From CAZUCD01 sp964618855 (GTDB lineage Bacteria > Sumerlaeota > Sumerlaeia > SLMS01 > JANRJK01): a stretch of DNA of 16,177 nucleotides. Made by a program: the position numbers and the translations under genes. Positions 1-7,499 of the stretch are shown here, piece after piece. Location: positions 1 through 16,177 of the forward strand of contig CAZUCD010000083.1 of assembly GCA_964618855.1 (NCBI GenBank), written 5' to 3'. Position 1 is the first letter of the stretch. Each line of letters opens with the position of its first letter. The notes beneath the pieces were generated by a model that saw nothing but the letters and a program-made list of their open reading frames with translations, had not been told where the DNA came from and searched no databases.

Positions 1-893
1 GCTGGATCTCCCATCCTTGCGGTCTTCATTTCGCGCTTCAGGCAACTGAGGAACTCGCCGTGCACGTTGACCTGGACGAGGAAGCGCTTCGCGGCGATGC
101 AGCTTTGGCCGCCGTTCATCAGCCGCGAGAAGGCGCCCGTCCTTGCCGCCGACTCCAGGTCCGCGTCGTCGAGGACGATGAACGGATCGCTCCCGCCGAG
201 TTCCAGCACGCACTTCTTCAGGTGTCGACCGCACAGGGCGGCGATGGCCCGCCCGGCACGCGTGCTCCCCGTGACCGTCACTCCACGAACCCTGGGATCG
301 GCGATCGCGAACTCCGTGGCGCGCTCGCGCAGGAACAGGATGTCGAGGACGCCCTCGGGAATCCCGGACTCTGCGCCGATGCGACGCAGTTCGCGCGCGC
401 AGAGGCCCGCGTTCGGGGCGGGCTTCACGAGGATTGTGTTCCCCGCTGCCAACGCGCCGGCCGCGAATCGGAACACCTGCCAAAACGGGTAGTTCCACGG
501 CATGATGGCAAGGATGACCCCGAGCGGCTCGCGCCGGACGCAGGAGATCGAGGCATCGGACGCGATGGGTTCCGGGGCGAGTACGGCTGGCGCAGCCTGC
601 GCCGCATGCCTGCATCCAACGGCGCACTTGCGCGCCTCGGCCTCGCCTTCGCGCAGGGGCTTGCCAAGTTCGCGCGCCATGAGCGCGGCCAGTCGGGGCG
701 CCTCTGCTTCGAGGCAGTCCGCCAACGCTATGAGCCGCCGCCCTCGCCCCTCGACGCCCAGCGCCCACCATCCCGCGAGGGCCCCGTGGGCTCGTGCGAT
801 GGCGCGGTCAACGTCCCGGGGCACCGTGAATGGAATCCGGGCGATCTCCTGCCCCGTCGCGGGGTTCAGGGACACGAACCTGCGTTCAGCCAT
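1..893 (-). CDS. NAD(P)-dependent aldehyde dehydrogenase, succinate-semialdehyde dehydrogenase type (3' end outside window)
   Basis: Reading from the ATG at 893 gives 297 codons with no stop before the window edge, so roughly the last third of the protein is missing. It is an aldehyde dehydrogenase: the MPWNYPFWQVFRFAA segment (residues 131-145) and ELGGSDPFIVL (231-241) resemble the short GabD1-type succinate-semialdehyde dehydrogenases, which oxidise succinate semialdehyde to succinate. The expected general base is E231, the nucleophile is C265 in NGGQSCIAAKRF, and the cofactor-binding VTGS is at 207-210. The family assignment is firm. The substrate is inferred from motif similarity, because the C-terminal substrate-binding part is not visible. 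The start codon lies inside the tail of the upstream histidine kinase (ATGGCTGA, 8-bp overlap), which implies one transcript and probably coupled translation. The protein is cytosolic with no signal peptide. A different small semialdehyde substrate is possible. Confidence 0.9.
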   Translation of the reverse strand, partial: MAERRFVSLNPATGQEIARIPFTVPRDVDRAIARAHGALAGWWALGVEGRGRRLIALADCLEAEAPRLAALMARELGKPLREGEAEARKCAVGCRHAAQAAPAVLAPEPIASDASISCVRREPLGVILAIMPWNYPFWQVFRFAAGALAAGNTILVKPAPNAGLCARELRRIGAESGIPEGVLDILFLRERATEFAIADPRVRGVTVTGSTRAGRAIAALCGRHLKKCVLELGGSDPFIVLDDADLESAARTGAFSRLMNGGQSCIAAKRFLVQVNVHGEFLSCLKREMKTARMGDP

Positions 894-2223
894 GGACCGT
901 CACTGGGAACGATGCGGACGGGGGGAGTTCCACGCGGAAGTTGGTGCCCTCGTGCTCCTTCGACCTGAAGCCGATCCGCCCATGGTGCTGCTCGACGATC
1001 TTCTTGGTGACGCTCAGGCCGATGCCCGTTCCGCCGGTCCCCTTGGTGGTGAAGAAAAGGTGGAAGATGCGCTTCTGGGCTTCCTCGGAGATGCCGGACC
1101 CGTTGTCCGCCACGTCCACGCTGACCATGCGCTTCTCCGCGTCCCACGCGGTCTTCACGGAGACACGCCCGCCGGAGGTGCCCTCGGGGATGGCGTCCAT
1201 GGCGTTGGTGAGCAAGTTGAGGAGGGCGTCGTGGAGCGCGGCGGAATCCATGTCCACCTGCGGGATGGCCGGATCGAGCGTGGCTTCGACGGCGATCCCG
1301 CGCAGGTCAGCCGCCTCGGCGACCTCCATGGTCATGGTGCGAAGCAGGTCGTTGAGGTCCCCAGGAGCGAGCTCCAGCTTTGCGGTGCTGGAGTAGCCGA
1401 GCATGTTCTTCACGAGGCGTTCGATGCGCGCGACGCTGCGCTGCATGAGCCCCCAGCCCTTCTCGACGCGGTCGAAGTCGCGCGCCTGGATGCCGGCCTC
1501 CAGGATGAAGCGCCCGCCGCTCATCCCCTGAAGGATGTTCTTGATGCCGTGGGCGGTTTCAGACAGCGAGATCGCGACGGCGGCCAGGCGCTCGGCGTCG
1601 ATCTTGTCCGTGTAGAGCCGCGCCTTCTCGACGACGATGGCCACCTGCTTCGCGATGATCTCCGCGAAGAGCACGTCCTCCTCAGTCCAATCGCACGGTT
1701 CGCGCCGGCGTATCGACAGCACGCCGACCACCTCGTACTGGACGCGGAGCGGGACGCATACATAGGCGACAAAGTTCTCGAACGGCGCGTCGTCGAGCGG
1801 GGCGTAGCGGGAATCCTCGCGGGAGTCGCGCACCTTCACCGTCTGGTTTTCCTGCGCGGCCCAGCCGGGGATGCCCTCGCCATAGAGGAAGGACCCCTGG
1901 TTCACGAGTTCCTGCCGCAGCCCGTGCGTCGCGCGCAGGACGAGCCTCCTGCACCCGGGCTCGTCGCGATCCACCGCATCCTCGCGCAGGTAGAGCGAGC
2001 ATGTATCCGTGCGGAGGGCGCCCGCGCAGATGCGGCAGATTTCGTGGAACAGTTCCTCCAGACGCATGACGGAGCCGACGAGGTTGCTGATCTCCAGAAG
2101 CGCCTCCTGGAGGTCGACAAAGCGCTCGGACGCGGCCTGCATGCGCTGGCGGAGTGAATGTGGCAGTGTTTCGTGTGCGGCCATGGGATCGTCGATGGTA
2201 ACCTGTCGGGCTGCTGGAACCAT
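886..2223 (-). CDS. Soluble GAF-domain sensor histidine kinase
   Basis: This 445-aa protein has no predicted membrane segment. Residues about 35-200 form a GAF sensor domain (CSLYLREDA, PGWAAQENQTV, CVPLRVQYEVVGVLSIRRR). A dimerisation/phosphoacceptor helix follows with the probable phosphorylated histidine near residue 225 (ETAHGIKNILQG). The C-terminal ATPase domain has an N box (NLLTNAMDAIPEG), a G1 box (DNGSGI), an F box (FFTTK) and a G2 box (GTGGTGIGLS). All kinase motifs look intact. The HGIKNIL form of the H box is typical of cytosolic GAF kinases rather than the common HELRTPL type. No response regulator is in the window, so its partner is unknown. An in-frame GTG at 2226 and an ATG at 2184 are alternative starts, and none has a clear ribosome binding site. 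The stop overlaps the dehydrogenase start by 8 bp. The signal sensed cannot be read from the sequence. Confidence 0.92.
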   Translation of the reverse strand: MVPAARQVTIDDPMAAHETLPHSLRQRMQAASERFVDLQEALLEISNLVGSVMRLEELFHEICRICAGALRTDTCSLYLREDAVDRDEPGCRRLVLRATHGLRQELVNQGSFLYGEGIPGWAAQENQTVKVRDSREDSRYAPLDDAPFENFVAYVCVPLRVQYEVVGVLSIRRREPCDWTEEDVLFAEIIAKQVAIVVEKARLYTDKIDAERLAAVAISLSETAHGIKNILQGMSGGRFILEAGIQARDFDRVEKGWGLMQRSVARIERLVKNMLGYSSTAKLELAPGDLNDLLRTMTMEVAEAADLRGIAVEATLDPAIPQVDMDSAALHDALLNLLTNAMDAIPEGTSGGRVSVKTAWDAEKRMVSVDVADNGSGISEEAQKRIFHLFFTTKGTGGTGIGLSVTKKIVEQHHGRIGFRSKEHEGTNFRVELPPSASFPVTVHG

Positions 2224-2225
2224 CA

Positions 2226-2237
2226 CACCACGTGGTG
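2226..2237. promoter_or_regulatory. Perfect 12-bp palindrome (possible operator) in the kinase/cdd spacer
   Basis: The sequence CACCACGTGGTG is its own reverse complement. It sits immediately upstream of the kinase ATG at 2223 and includes the alternative GTG. Nearby, CGGCGC at 2241-2246 is inverted as GCGCCG at 2261-2266 around a 14-base A-rich loop. The rest of the 132-bp divergent spacer (2224-2355) shows no convincing -35/-10 pair. The position would suit a repressor of the kinase-dehydrogenase unit, but that function is inferred only from symmetry and location. Short palindromes also arise by chance in GC-rich DNA. Confidence 0.3.
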
Positions 2238-2340
2238 GCTCGGCGCGAAGGAAAAACTCGGCGCCGGGGGCGTGGCATCGTCGGTGGATTTATCCCTCGC
2301 ACCGGCATGCCCCCGGGCGCGACGGTCGCTTGCACCCCCC

Positions 2341-2346
2341 AAGGAG
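2341..2346 (+). promoter_or_regulatory. Ribosome binding site of cdd
   Basis: AAGGAG lies nine bases before the ATG at 2356. This fixes the cdd start there rather than at the upstream in-frame ATG at 2158, which would add a 66-residue extension unlike any cytidine deaminase. Confidence 0.8.
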
Positions 2347-2355
2347 CCCGCGATC

Positions 2356-2763
2356 ATGGTGGACCCGGACACATTCCAGCGGCTGCACACAGCGGCGCTG
2401 TCCGCTCAGAAGCGCGCCTACGCGCCGTACTCCAACTTCCACGTGGGCGCAGCAATCCTGACGAGCACCGGGCGGATCGTGACGGGCTGCAACGTGGAGA
2501 ACGCAAGCTATGGGTTGGCGAACTGCGCCGAGCGCGTCGCCATCGGCAAGATGGTGTCGGAAGGCGCGGGTGCGCCGCTGGTGTGCCTCGTCGTTGGGCC
2601 GAGCGCGGAGCCGCTCACACCGTGCGGGGCGTGCCGACAGGTCCTGCGCGAGTTCAACCAGCAGATGGTTGTCCTGTGCGTTTCGTCCGACGGGCGTTGC
2701 GAGGCGCACACCGTGGACTCCCTCCTGCCCGCCAGCTTCGGCCCGTCGGCCCTGTTGAAGTAG
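2356..2763 (+). CDS. cdd: Cytidine deaminase
   Basis: This 135-aa protein has the size of the homotetrameric cytidine deaminases. They convert cytidine and deoxycytidine to uridine and deoxyuridine in pyrimidine salvage. The zinc site is complete: C57 and the catalytic E59 in NCAER, then C90 and C93 in PCGACRQ. The substrate-binding stretches YAPYSNFHVGAA (22-33) and GCNVENASYG (44-53) are also conserved. A good ribosome binding site precedes the ATG. The gene stands alone on the plus strand, divergent from the kinase and convergent with thrB, with only three bases between the two stop codons. No terminator hairpin fits in that gap. Deoxycytidylate or blasticidin deaminases share the fold, but length and motifs favour Cdd. 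Confidence 0.96.
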   Translation: MVDPDTFQRLHTAALSAQKRAYAPYSNFHVGAAILTSTGRIVTGCNVENASYGLANCAERVAIGKMVSEGAGAPLVCLVVGPSAEPLTPCGACRQVLREFNQQMVVLCVSSDGRCEAHTVDSLLPASFGPSALLK

Positions 2764-2766
2764 TCC

Positions 2767-3735
2767 TCAGCCCCGTTTGGGCGCGATGACGCGAACGCGT
2801 GCGCCAGCAAACCTCGCGGGCAGTTCCAGCACCCGTCCCCCGAAGGGAAGCGCGGCGAGCGCGCGTGTCAGGCCGCTCGAAACCTTGCCAGACGCACCGC
2901 GCGCCGCAATCGCCAGCATCGACGGACCCGCGCCACTGACGCAAAAGCCGGCGGCACCGTTGCGCTGCGCGGCGGCGCGCAGTTCCTCCATCCCGGGATA
3001 GAGCCTTGCCCTGTACGGCTGGTGGACGCGGTCCTCCATCAACGTCCACAGGTCGGACAAGTCGCCCGAACGAAAGGCATCGAGGATGAGCGGCGTCCTC
3101 GAGAGATTGGCGATGACGTCCTGCCTCGGGTACGAGACGGGCAGTGCGGCCCGGGCGTCCGACGTGCGTACCTCGTAGTTTGGGACAGCGACCACGAAGG
3201 CAACGTTTCGGTGGACCTTGAACCTTCGACAAATGACAGGCCGGGTCCCCGGAACCGAGGCGACCAGCCCTCCCAGCAGCGCGGCGGACACGTTGTCGGG
3301 ATGGCCTTCCAGGTCCGTGGCGAGCTCGAGCTGTCGCGCGACCGAGGGAGGTCGCCTGAGGAGGGCGCATGCGGCAGCGACGCCGGCGACGATCGCCGTG
3401 CTGGAGCTGCCCAGGCCCCGCGCCTGCGGAACACGGATCGTGCCCGAGAGCGAGACCCTGCTCGCGACTCCGGGGTCCTCCCCAAAGGCACTCCACGCGT
3501 GCTCCATCGCACGGATGGCGAGGTTGGAACCGTCGCAGGGGAGTCCGGCCGCGTCCGTTCCGCCGAATTCGAACCGTGGTGGGACGCGCGGCGGACCGAG
3601 CTCGAACACGAAGCTATTCACAAGGCCAAGCGCGCACCCGAAGGCATCGAAACCCGGCCCGAGGTTGGATGTGCTTGCGGGGACATCCACGCGTACGCGC
3701 GTGCCGCGGGGGAGGAGCTGTGATCGAGTCATCAT
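2767..3735 (-). CDS. thrB: Homoserine kinase
   Basis: This 322-aa GHMP-family kinase phosphorylates L-homoserine to O-phosphohomoserine using ATP, the step before threonine synthase. The three family motifs are present in order: PASTSNLGPGFDAFG (19-33), the ATP-binding loop PQARGLGSSSTAIVAG (103-118) and the C-terminal GFCVSGAGPSMLAI (263-276). EGHPDNVSAALLGG (143-156) is characteristic of ThrB. Length is normal for the family. Two adjacent ATG codons (3735, 3732) can start it, and no strong ribosome binding site is seen. It begins six bases after the stop of the ligase/TPR gene, so it is probably the last gene of the folP operon. No other threonine gene (thrA, thrC, asd) is nearby, so here it is separated from the rest of its pathway. 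Confidence 0.95.
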   Translation of the reverse strand: MMTRSQLLPRGTRVRVDVPASTSNLGPGFDAFGCALGLVNSFVFELGPPRVPPRFEFGGTDAAGLPCDGSNLAIRAMEHAWSAFGEDPGVASRVSLSGTIRVPQARGLGSSSTAIVAGVAAACALLRRPPSVARQLELATDLEGHPDNVSAALLGGLVASVPGTRPVICRRFKVHRNVAFVVAVPNYEVRTSDARAALPVSYPRQDVIANLSRTPLILDAFRSGDLSDLWTLMEDRVHQPYRARLYPGMEELRAAAQRNGAAGFCVSGAGPSMLAIAARGASGKVSSGLTRALAALPFGGRVLELPARFAGARVRVIAPKRG

Positions 3736-3741
3736 GGCCTG

Positions 3742-6279
3742 TCAGGAGGTGGGATCGTCATTGGCGTCGAGGCCCGACAGATCGCCCTCGCCCGACTTGT
3801 AGGCGGAGAGGACATCACGCTCCCGCCGGGACAGGAATGCCTTCTGCTTCTCGGCTATCGCCAGGAGGAAGGCGCCGTACCTGCGTCCTTCCTCGGGGCT
3901 CTCGGCCGCGCGGCGCCTGAGTTCCAGAAGGTGGAAGTCGGTCCCGAGGGGATTCAGCAAGAGTGCCCGGTCGATCAGTTCCTTGGCGCGTCCCGCTTCC
4001 CCGCATTCGAGAGCGGTCCTGATGGCCGATGCGAAGGCGCGCGTGTTCCCGGGCTGCTCCGCTATGAGAACCTCGTATGCCGCGAGCGCCGCCTTGGAGT
4101 CGCCCGCAAGCTTGAAGGCGACGGGCGCCTGCTCCATGGCGTCCATTCGCGCGAGTTCCTCCCTTGGACGATCATCACGGTCCGTGGGGAGGCGGAACTT
4201 GGCCATCGCCGCGTAGGCTTCCGCCGCCTCGCGAGCGAGCGCTCGCCCCTCCTCTCCATCGAGGATGCGCGCCCACTGGAGCAGCGTCTTCGCGTACTGG
4301 CGGTGCACATAGAGCCTGCGCGAGAGGCGCGCCGCCCGGCGGAACTCGACCACCGATTCCTCGAGGTAGTCGATCGCCCGAAGCTGCTCGTCCCGGTCCT
4401 TGCTCGCGGCGCGTTCCATCGCTGCCGACTGGCACAGGAGACCGACGTTGTAGTGGATCTCCGAGTAGTCCGGGGAGTAGAGTTGGAGGCTCCGATAGGC
4501 CTTCAGCGCACCATCCACGTCACCCATCCTGTTCAGCGTGTAGCCGAGCTTGTAGTAGGTCGTCGCGCGGGTCGGGTCGTTCTGGAGCGAGTCACTGAAG
4601 CTCTGCGCGGCACGGCGGTACTTGTCCGTCGCCATGGCGCGGAGATCGCGGTCGGAGGCCGCCGCGCGAGCCATGTCGTCCGCATCGTCCAGGAGTTCCA
4701 AGCCGGCGGAATGCAGGAGACCCGCGCGCCAGAGCTTGTTCTGGTGCGGGATGGTTGCCACGGCGAAGAGTATCCCCGCCACGACGATGGCAGCCTGCCA
4801 GGAGGCGTTCCATGGCCTCGCCGGAGCGGGTGCCCCCGTGGCACGCAGCGCCGTCGCGATGGTTCCCGCCGCGAGGCCGGCAAAGGCGTGAAGGCTCCCA
4901 GCACCGACGGGCCAGCGACTCATCGGGGTTGCGAGATTCCCGATCAGGATCGCGAGGAGGCCCACCATGTAGCCGATAACCGCGACCCGGAGCCCATGGT
5001 CCGGACAGGTCCTGATCGCGCGCACCCCGGCGACGAGGATCCAGGCCAGCAGCGCAGCGTAGAACCCGAATCCGACGATGCCGACCTCCGCGAGCATGTC
5101 CAGCGCCCAGTTGTGCGAGTAGGCCGTGACGTGCGCGATGCGGTTCAGGTGGAACTCCGGATCGCGATACGTCGGAAACAGGATCCGAAAGCTGCCGGGG
5201 CCCGCCCCGAGGATCGGGTAGTCGAGGAACTGCTTCCAAGCCCCGCCGAAGATGATCGCGCGCGGCCCGACGCTGTCCGAGAGGCTGATGATCTTCGTCT
5301 GGAAGTCCGTCTTCGACAGTGAGAAAACGACACCCGCCGTCACGAGAAGACAGGCCAGAAAGAGTCCCGACCCGGGGATGCGGCTGATCTTGAACCGGGT
5401 GCCAAACTCGATCGCGAGGACATAGATCAGCAGAATCGGGGGTATCAGGTAGAGGCTGCTTTTCTGGAACGTGAGGTAGACGCACATCAGGGACATGATG
5501 GCGCCGGTTGCGCCCGCGGCGATCCAGAAGGAGGGGGCCAGGATGGACTCGCCGCGGCGCGACCGTTCGCCCAACTCGAGGGTCGCGAGGATCATCGCAC
5601 TCGCGCTCACCGGCATGATCATCACGAGGAAGTTGCCGAAAAACTGGGGGTTCAGGATCGTGGAGAGCATCTCCCGATTGCGCGCGAACGTGTAGATCAG
5701 GCTGGAGAACCGCGTGGGCTGGCCCCGGCCCGCGAAGAACGCGTCGTACATGGCGTTCATTCCCCCGCCGTAATGGAAGAGGCCGAATGCGGTGGTGGCG
5801 AACGCCGTCATCAGCCAGAGGCGCATCGAGCGTTCGATCATGCCGCGCGCAGAGGCAATCGAGGCACCGGCGAGCACGAACCCGGCGACGGCCGTGTAGA
5901 ACCAGGTCACCTCGATGCCCGTCGCCGCCAGCGCGCGCTTGAAGAGCAGCGCGTCTCCCCCCGGGTTGTTCCAGTCCGCCATCCCCAGCAGGAACGGATA
6001 TCCCTGCAGCAGAGTCGAGAGCACGCACGCACCGACGAAGCCGCCGAAGCTCCAAAGCACGATGGCCGGTGGCTCCGGGATCGAACCCGCGCGGCGGAAC
6101 CAGAGCCACATGGCCAGGAGCACCGCGCCCCCGACATGCATGATCCAGTCCTTGATGTCGTCGAGCTGGTGCGTAAACGGAGTCAGCGCCACGACGAGCG
6201 CAAGGATCACCGCGGAGAACACTCCCCAAAGGGCCGACATGCCACCTGTCGGTGGTTCGATGCGTTCAGGTGTTCGCAT
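3742..6279 (-). CDS. O-antigen ligase/Wzy-like polymerase fused to C-terminal TPR repeats
   Basis: This is an 845-aa integral membrane protein. Residues 15-60, 72-100, 125-165, 205-235, 250-320 and 400-520 contain the hydrophobic segments, about a dozen. Between them is the large loop typical of the O-antigen ligase (Wzy_C) family, RAIIFGGAWKQFLDYPILGAG (340-360) and then AYSHNWALDMLAEVGIVGFG (386-405). This family joins or polymerises glycan chains on lipid carriers at the outer face of the inner membrane. From about residue 550 the protein is soluble and made of TPR-like helices, for example ATTYYKLGYTLNRMGDVDGALKAY (residues 573-596) and the block at 740-800. These probably bind a partner in the periplasm. 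The start at 6279 is supported by AGGAG ten bases upstream. It overlaps the DUF4911-like gene by 14 bp. The substrate is unknown. Ligase, polymerase and protein-glycosyltransferase members cannot be separated by sequence. Confidence 0.88.
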   Translation of the reverse strand: MRTPERIEPPTGGMSALWGVFSAVILALVVALTPFTHQLDDIKDWIMHVGGAVLLAMWLWFRRAGSIPEPPAIVLWSFGGFVGACVLSTLLQGYPFLLGMADWNNPGGDALLFKRALAATGIEVTWFYTAVAGFVLAGASIASARGMIERSMRLWLMTAFATTAFGLFHYGGGMNAMYDAFFAGRGQPTRFSSLIYTFARNREMLSTILNPQFFGNFLVMIMPVSASAMILATLELGERSRRGESILAPSFWIAAGATGAIMSLMCVYLTFQKSSLYLIPPILLIYVLAIEFGTRFKISRIPGSGLFLACLLVTAGVVFSLSKTDFQTKIISLSDSVGPRAIIFGGAWKQFLDYPILGAGPGSFRILFPTYRDPEFHLNRIAHVTAYSHNWALDMLAEVGIVGFGFYAALLAWILVAGVRAIRTCPDHGLRVAVIGYMVGLLAILIGNLATPMSRWPVGAGSLHAFAGLAAGTIATALRATGAPAPARPWNASWQAAIVVAGILFAVATIPHQNKLWRAGLLHSAGLELLDDADDMARAAASDRDLRAMATDKYRRAAQSFSDSLQNDPTRATTYYKLGYTLNRMGDVDGALKAYRSLQLYSPDYSEIHYNVGLLCQSAAMERAASKDRDEQLRAIDYLEESVVEFRRAARLSRRLYVHRQYAKTLLQWARILDGEEGRALAREAAEAYAAMAKFRLPTDRDDRPREELARMDAMEQAPVAFKLAGDSKAALAAYEVLIAEQPGNTRAFASAIRTALECGEAGRAKELIDRALLLNPLGTDFHLLELRRRAAESPEEGRRYGAFLLAIAEKQKAFLSRRERDVLSAYKSGEGDLSGLDANDDPTS

Positions 6280-6568
6280 CTGTCCCCGACTCCTGCGGGA
6301 GGTGGCTCATCCCGTGGCTTCGCTCCAGGACCACGAGCGGCATGCGTTCCCCGAGCCAGGCGAGCTGATCCTCAACATGCGGCCCCGCCCCAGCATGGAA
6401 CCAAATCGCGAGCCGCCCCTTTGACGCGTCCACGGTGCGCACGAGGGCGAGGTTGTCGCACGCCTCGAAGAGCGACGTCAGGAGCAGAACCTCCGACGGG
6501 GGGATCGAGACCAGCACCGTGCGCCATTCCGAGTCGCCCAAATGGACGGGTCGCGCGGGCGATGTCAT
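6266..6568 (-). CDS. DUF4911-like small protein
   Basis: This is a 100-aa soluble protein starting at the ATG whose last two bases are shared with the folP stop (ATGA, 4-bp overlap). Residues 16-75 have the pattern I associate with DUF4911: a beta strand (RTVLVSIPPSEV), a helix (LLLTSLFEACDNL), a second strand (ALVRTVDASKGRLAIWF), then a helix (GPHVEDQLAWLGER). This reads like a compact beta-alpha-beta-beta-alpha, ACT-like fold. The function of that family is not known. The C-terminal 25 residues look disordered, and their coding sequence overlaps the next gene by 14 bp, so the tail may be shaped by the need to carry that gene's start signals. A longer in-frame reading upstream to 7024 is antiparallel to nothing but overlaps folP fully and is rejected. 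Family assignment is from memory of the motif, not a search. Confidence 0.72.
   Translation of the reverse strand: MTSPARPVHLGDSEWRTVLVSIPPSEVLLLTSLFEACDNLALVRTVDASKGRLAIWFHAGAGPHVEDQLAWLGERMPLVVLERSHGMSHLPQESGTDANT
6290..6294 (-). promoter_or_regulatory. Ribosome binding site of the ligase/TPR gene
   Basis: AGGAG (minus strand) lies ten bases before the ATG at 6279 and inside the coding end of the preceding small gene. It supports the 6279 start over the internal ATG 13 codons later. Confidence 0.6.
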
Positions 6569-7425
6569 GATGTGGCGGCCGTATGGTGCGCGGATTCGAG
6601 CAGCTCGACCATGCGCAGGGCGTCCGACGTCTCGCGCACGTCGTGGACGCGAAGCATGTCCACGCCCTCCAGGGCACACCAGACGGCCACCGCCAGGGAG
6701 CCCGCGAGTCGGTCCTCCGGCGACGGCCTGCCGAGGAGTGCGCCGATGAAGCTCTTCCGCGAGGCCCCGACGACGATGGGGAGGCCAAAGCGGTGCCTGA
6801 ACTCGCGGCAGGATCGCAGGAGGGCGACGTCCCACGAGTGCCACACAACGGCGCGCCCGCGGAAGAACCCAAGGCCGGGATCGAGGGAGATGCTGCCCCG
6901 CGGGATGCCCGCGCGGTCCGCCCTGTCGAGCGATTCGGCCAGCAGGCGTCCGACTGCGGCGGCGGGCTCCTCGCCCTCGTGAAAGGCGGCCTCGTTCTCC
7001 CGCGCCATCAGGATGGCCCCGCATCCTGCCTTAGCAATGACGTTTGCCATCTCCCCGTCGCGGCGCAGGCCGGAGACGTCGTTGATGCAGTCCGCCCCCG
7101 CCTCGATGGCCCGCCGGGCGACCTCCGCGGACGTGGTGTCCGCACTGATGGGAAGGCTGCACGCGGAGCGGGCCGCGCGAACGGCCGCGACAAGGCGCTC
7201 GGCTTCGAGTTCCTCAGGAATGTCGGTCTTCAGGTAGGGGGCCGTCGACTTCCCGCCGATGTCCAGCGCATCCGCGCCCGCCTCCTGCATCGCGGATGCG
7301 CGCGCGGCCACGGCCTCCGCGCCCTCCGCCACGCTGCCCGAGTGGAAGGACTCGGGTGATGCGTTCAGGACCCCGAGGATCAGCGGTCGATTGGGCCTTT
7401 GCTTGAAGAGCGACAGCCAGGGCAT
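6565..7425 (-). CDS. folP: Dihydropteroate synthase (divergent)
   Basis: This 286-aa TIM-barrel enzyme condenses p-aminobenzoate with dihydropterin pyrophosphate in folate synthesis. The residues known to line the E. coli active site all have counterparts: N21 (NASPESF), D55 (DIGG), D96 (ADTTSAE), N115 (CINDVSG), D182 (DPGLGF), K224 (ASRKSFIG), R259 and H261 (LRVHDV). Several normally fixed positions differ: DIGGKST has lysine where most enzymes have glutamate, the MHMQG segment reads MARENE, and the DPG loop is DPGLGFFRGR rather than DPGIGFGK. It therefore looks functional but diverged. It is the first gene of a minus-strand run and is followed by the DUF4911-like gene with a 4-bp ATGA overlap. 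The ATG at 7425 has no evident ribosome binding site. No other folate gene is in the window. Confidence 0.9.
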   Translation of the reverse strand: MPWLSLFKQRPNRPLILGVLNASPESFHSGSVAEGAEAVAARASAMQEAGADALDIGGKSTAPYLKTDIPEELEAERLVAAVRAARSACSLPISADTTSAEVARRAIEAGADCINDVSGLRRDGEMANVIAKAGCGAILMARENEAAFHEGEEPAAAVGRLLAESLDRADRAGIPRGSISLDPGLGFFRGRAVVWHSWDVALLRSCREFRHRFGLPIVVGASRKSFIGALLGRPSPEDRLAGSLAVAVWCALEGVDMLRVHDVRETSDALRMVELLESAHHTAATS

Positions 7426-7455
7426 GGTGTGTTTGCGCGAGCGTTGCCGCGAAGA

Positions 7456-7499
7456 TGTGGATGACGGCTGTGAAGAAGCTGTGCAACGATGCTGGATAA
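7456..7499. promoter_or_regulatory. Row of DnaA-box-like 9-mers in the folP/dnaB spacer
   Basis: The consensus TGTGGATAA (reverse of TTATCCACA) is matched by TGTGGATGA at 7456-7464 (8 of 9), TGTGAAGAA at 7469-7477 (7 of 9) and GCTGGATAA at 7491-7499 (7 of 9). A poorer TGTGCAACG lies at 7480-7488. Their starts are 13, 11 and 11 bases apart, close to one helical turn, and all point the same way. This stretch is also less GC-rich than its surroundings. The spacer lies between divergent folP and dnaB and must hold both promoters, so DnaA-type or other tandem regulator binding is plausible. It is too short and lacks an AT-rich unwinding element, so I do not call it an origin. Confidence 0.35.

Noticed and set aside
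502..2157. 551-codon plus-strand open frame opposite the histidine kinase
   Set aside because: It mirrors the kinase codons in GC-rich DNA, has low-complexity composition and matches no family. The minus-strand protein has intact GAF and kinase motifs.
3931..5322. 463-codon plus-strand open frame opposite the ligase/TPR gene
   Set aside because: Its composition is typical of the complement of a GC-rich gene, and the minus-strand product has consistent membrane helices and TPRs.
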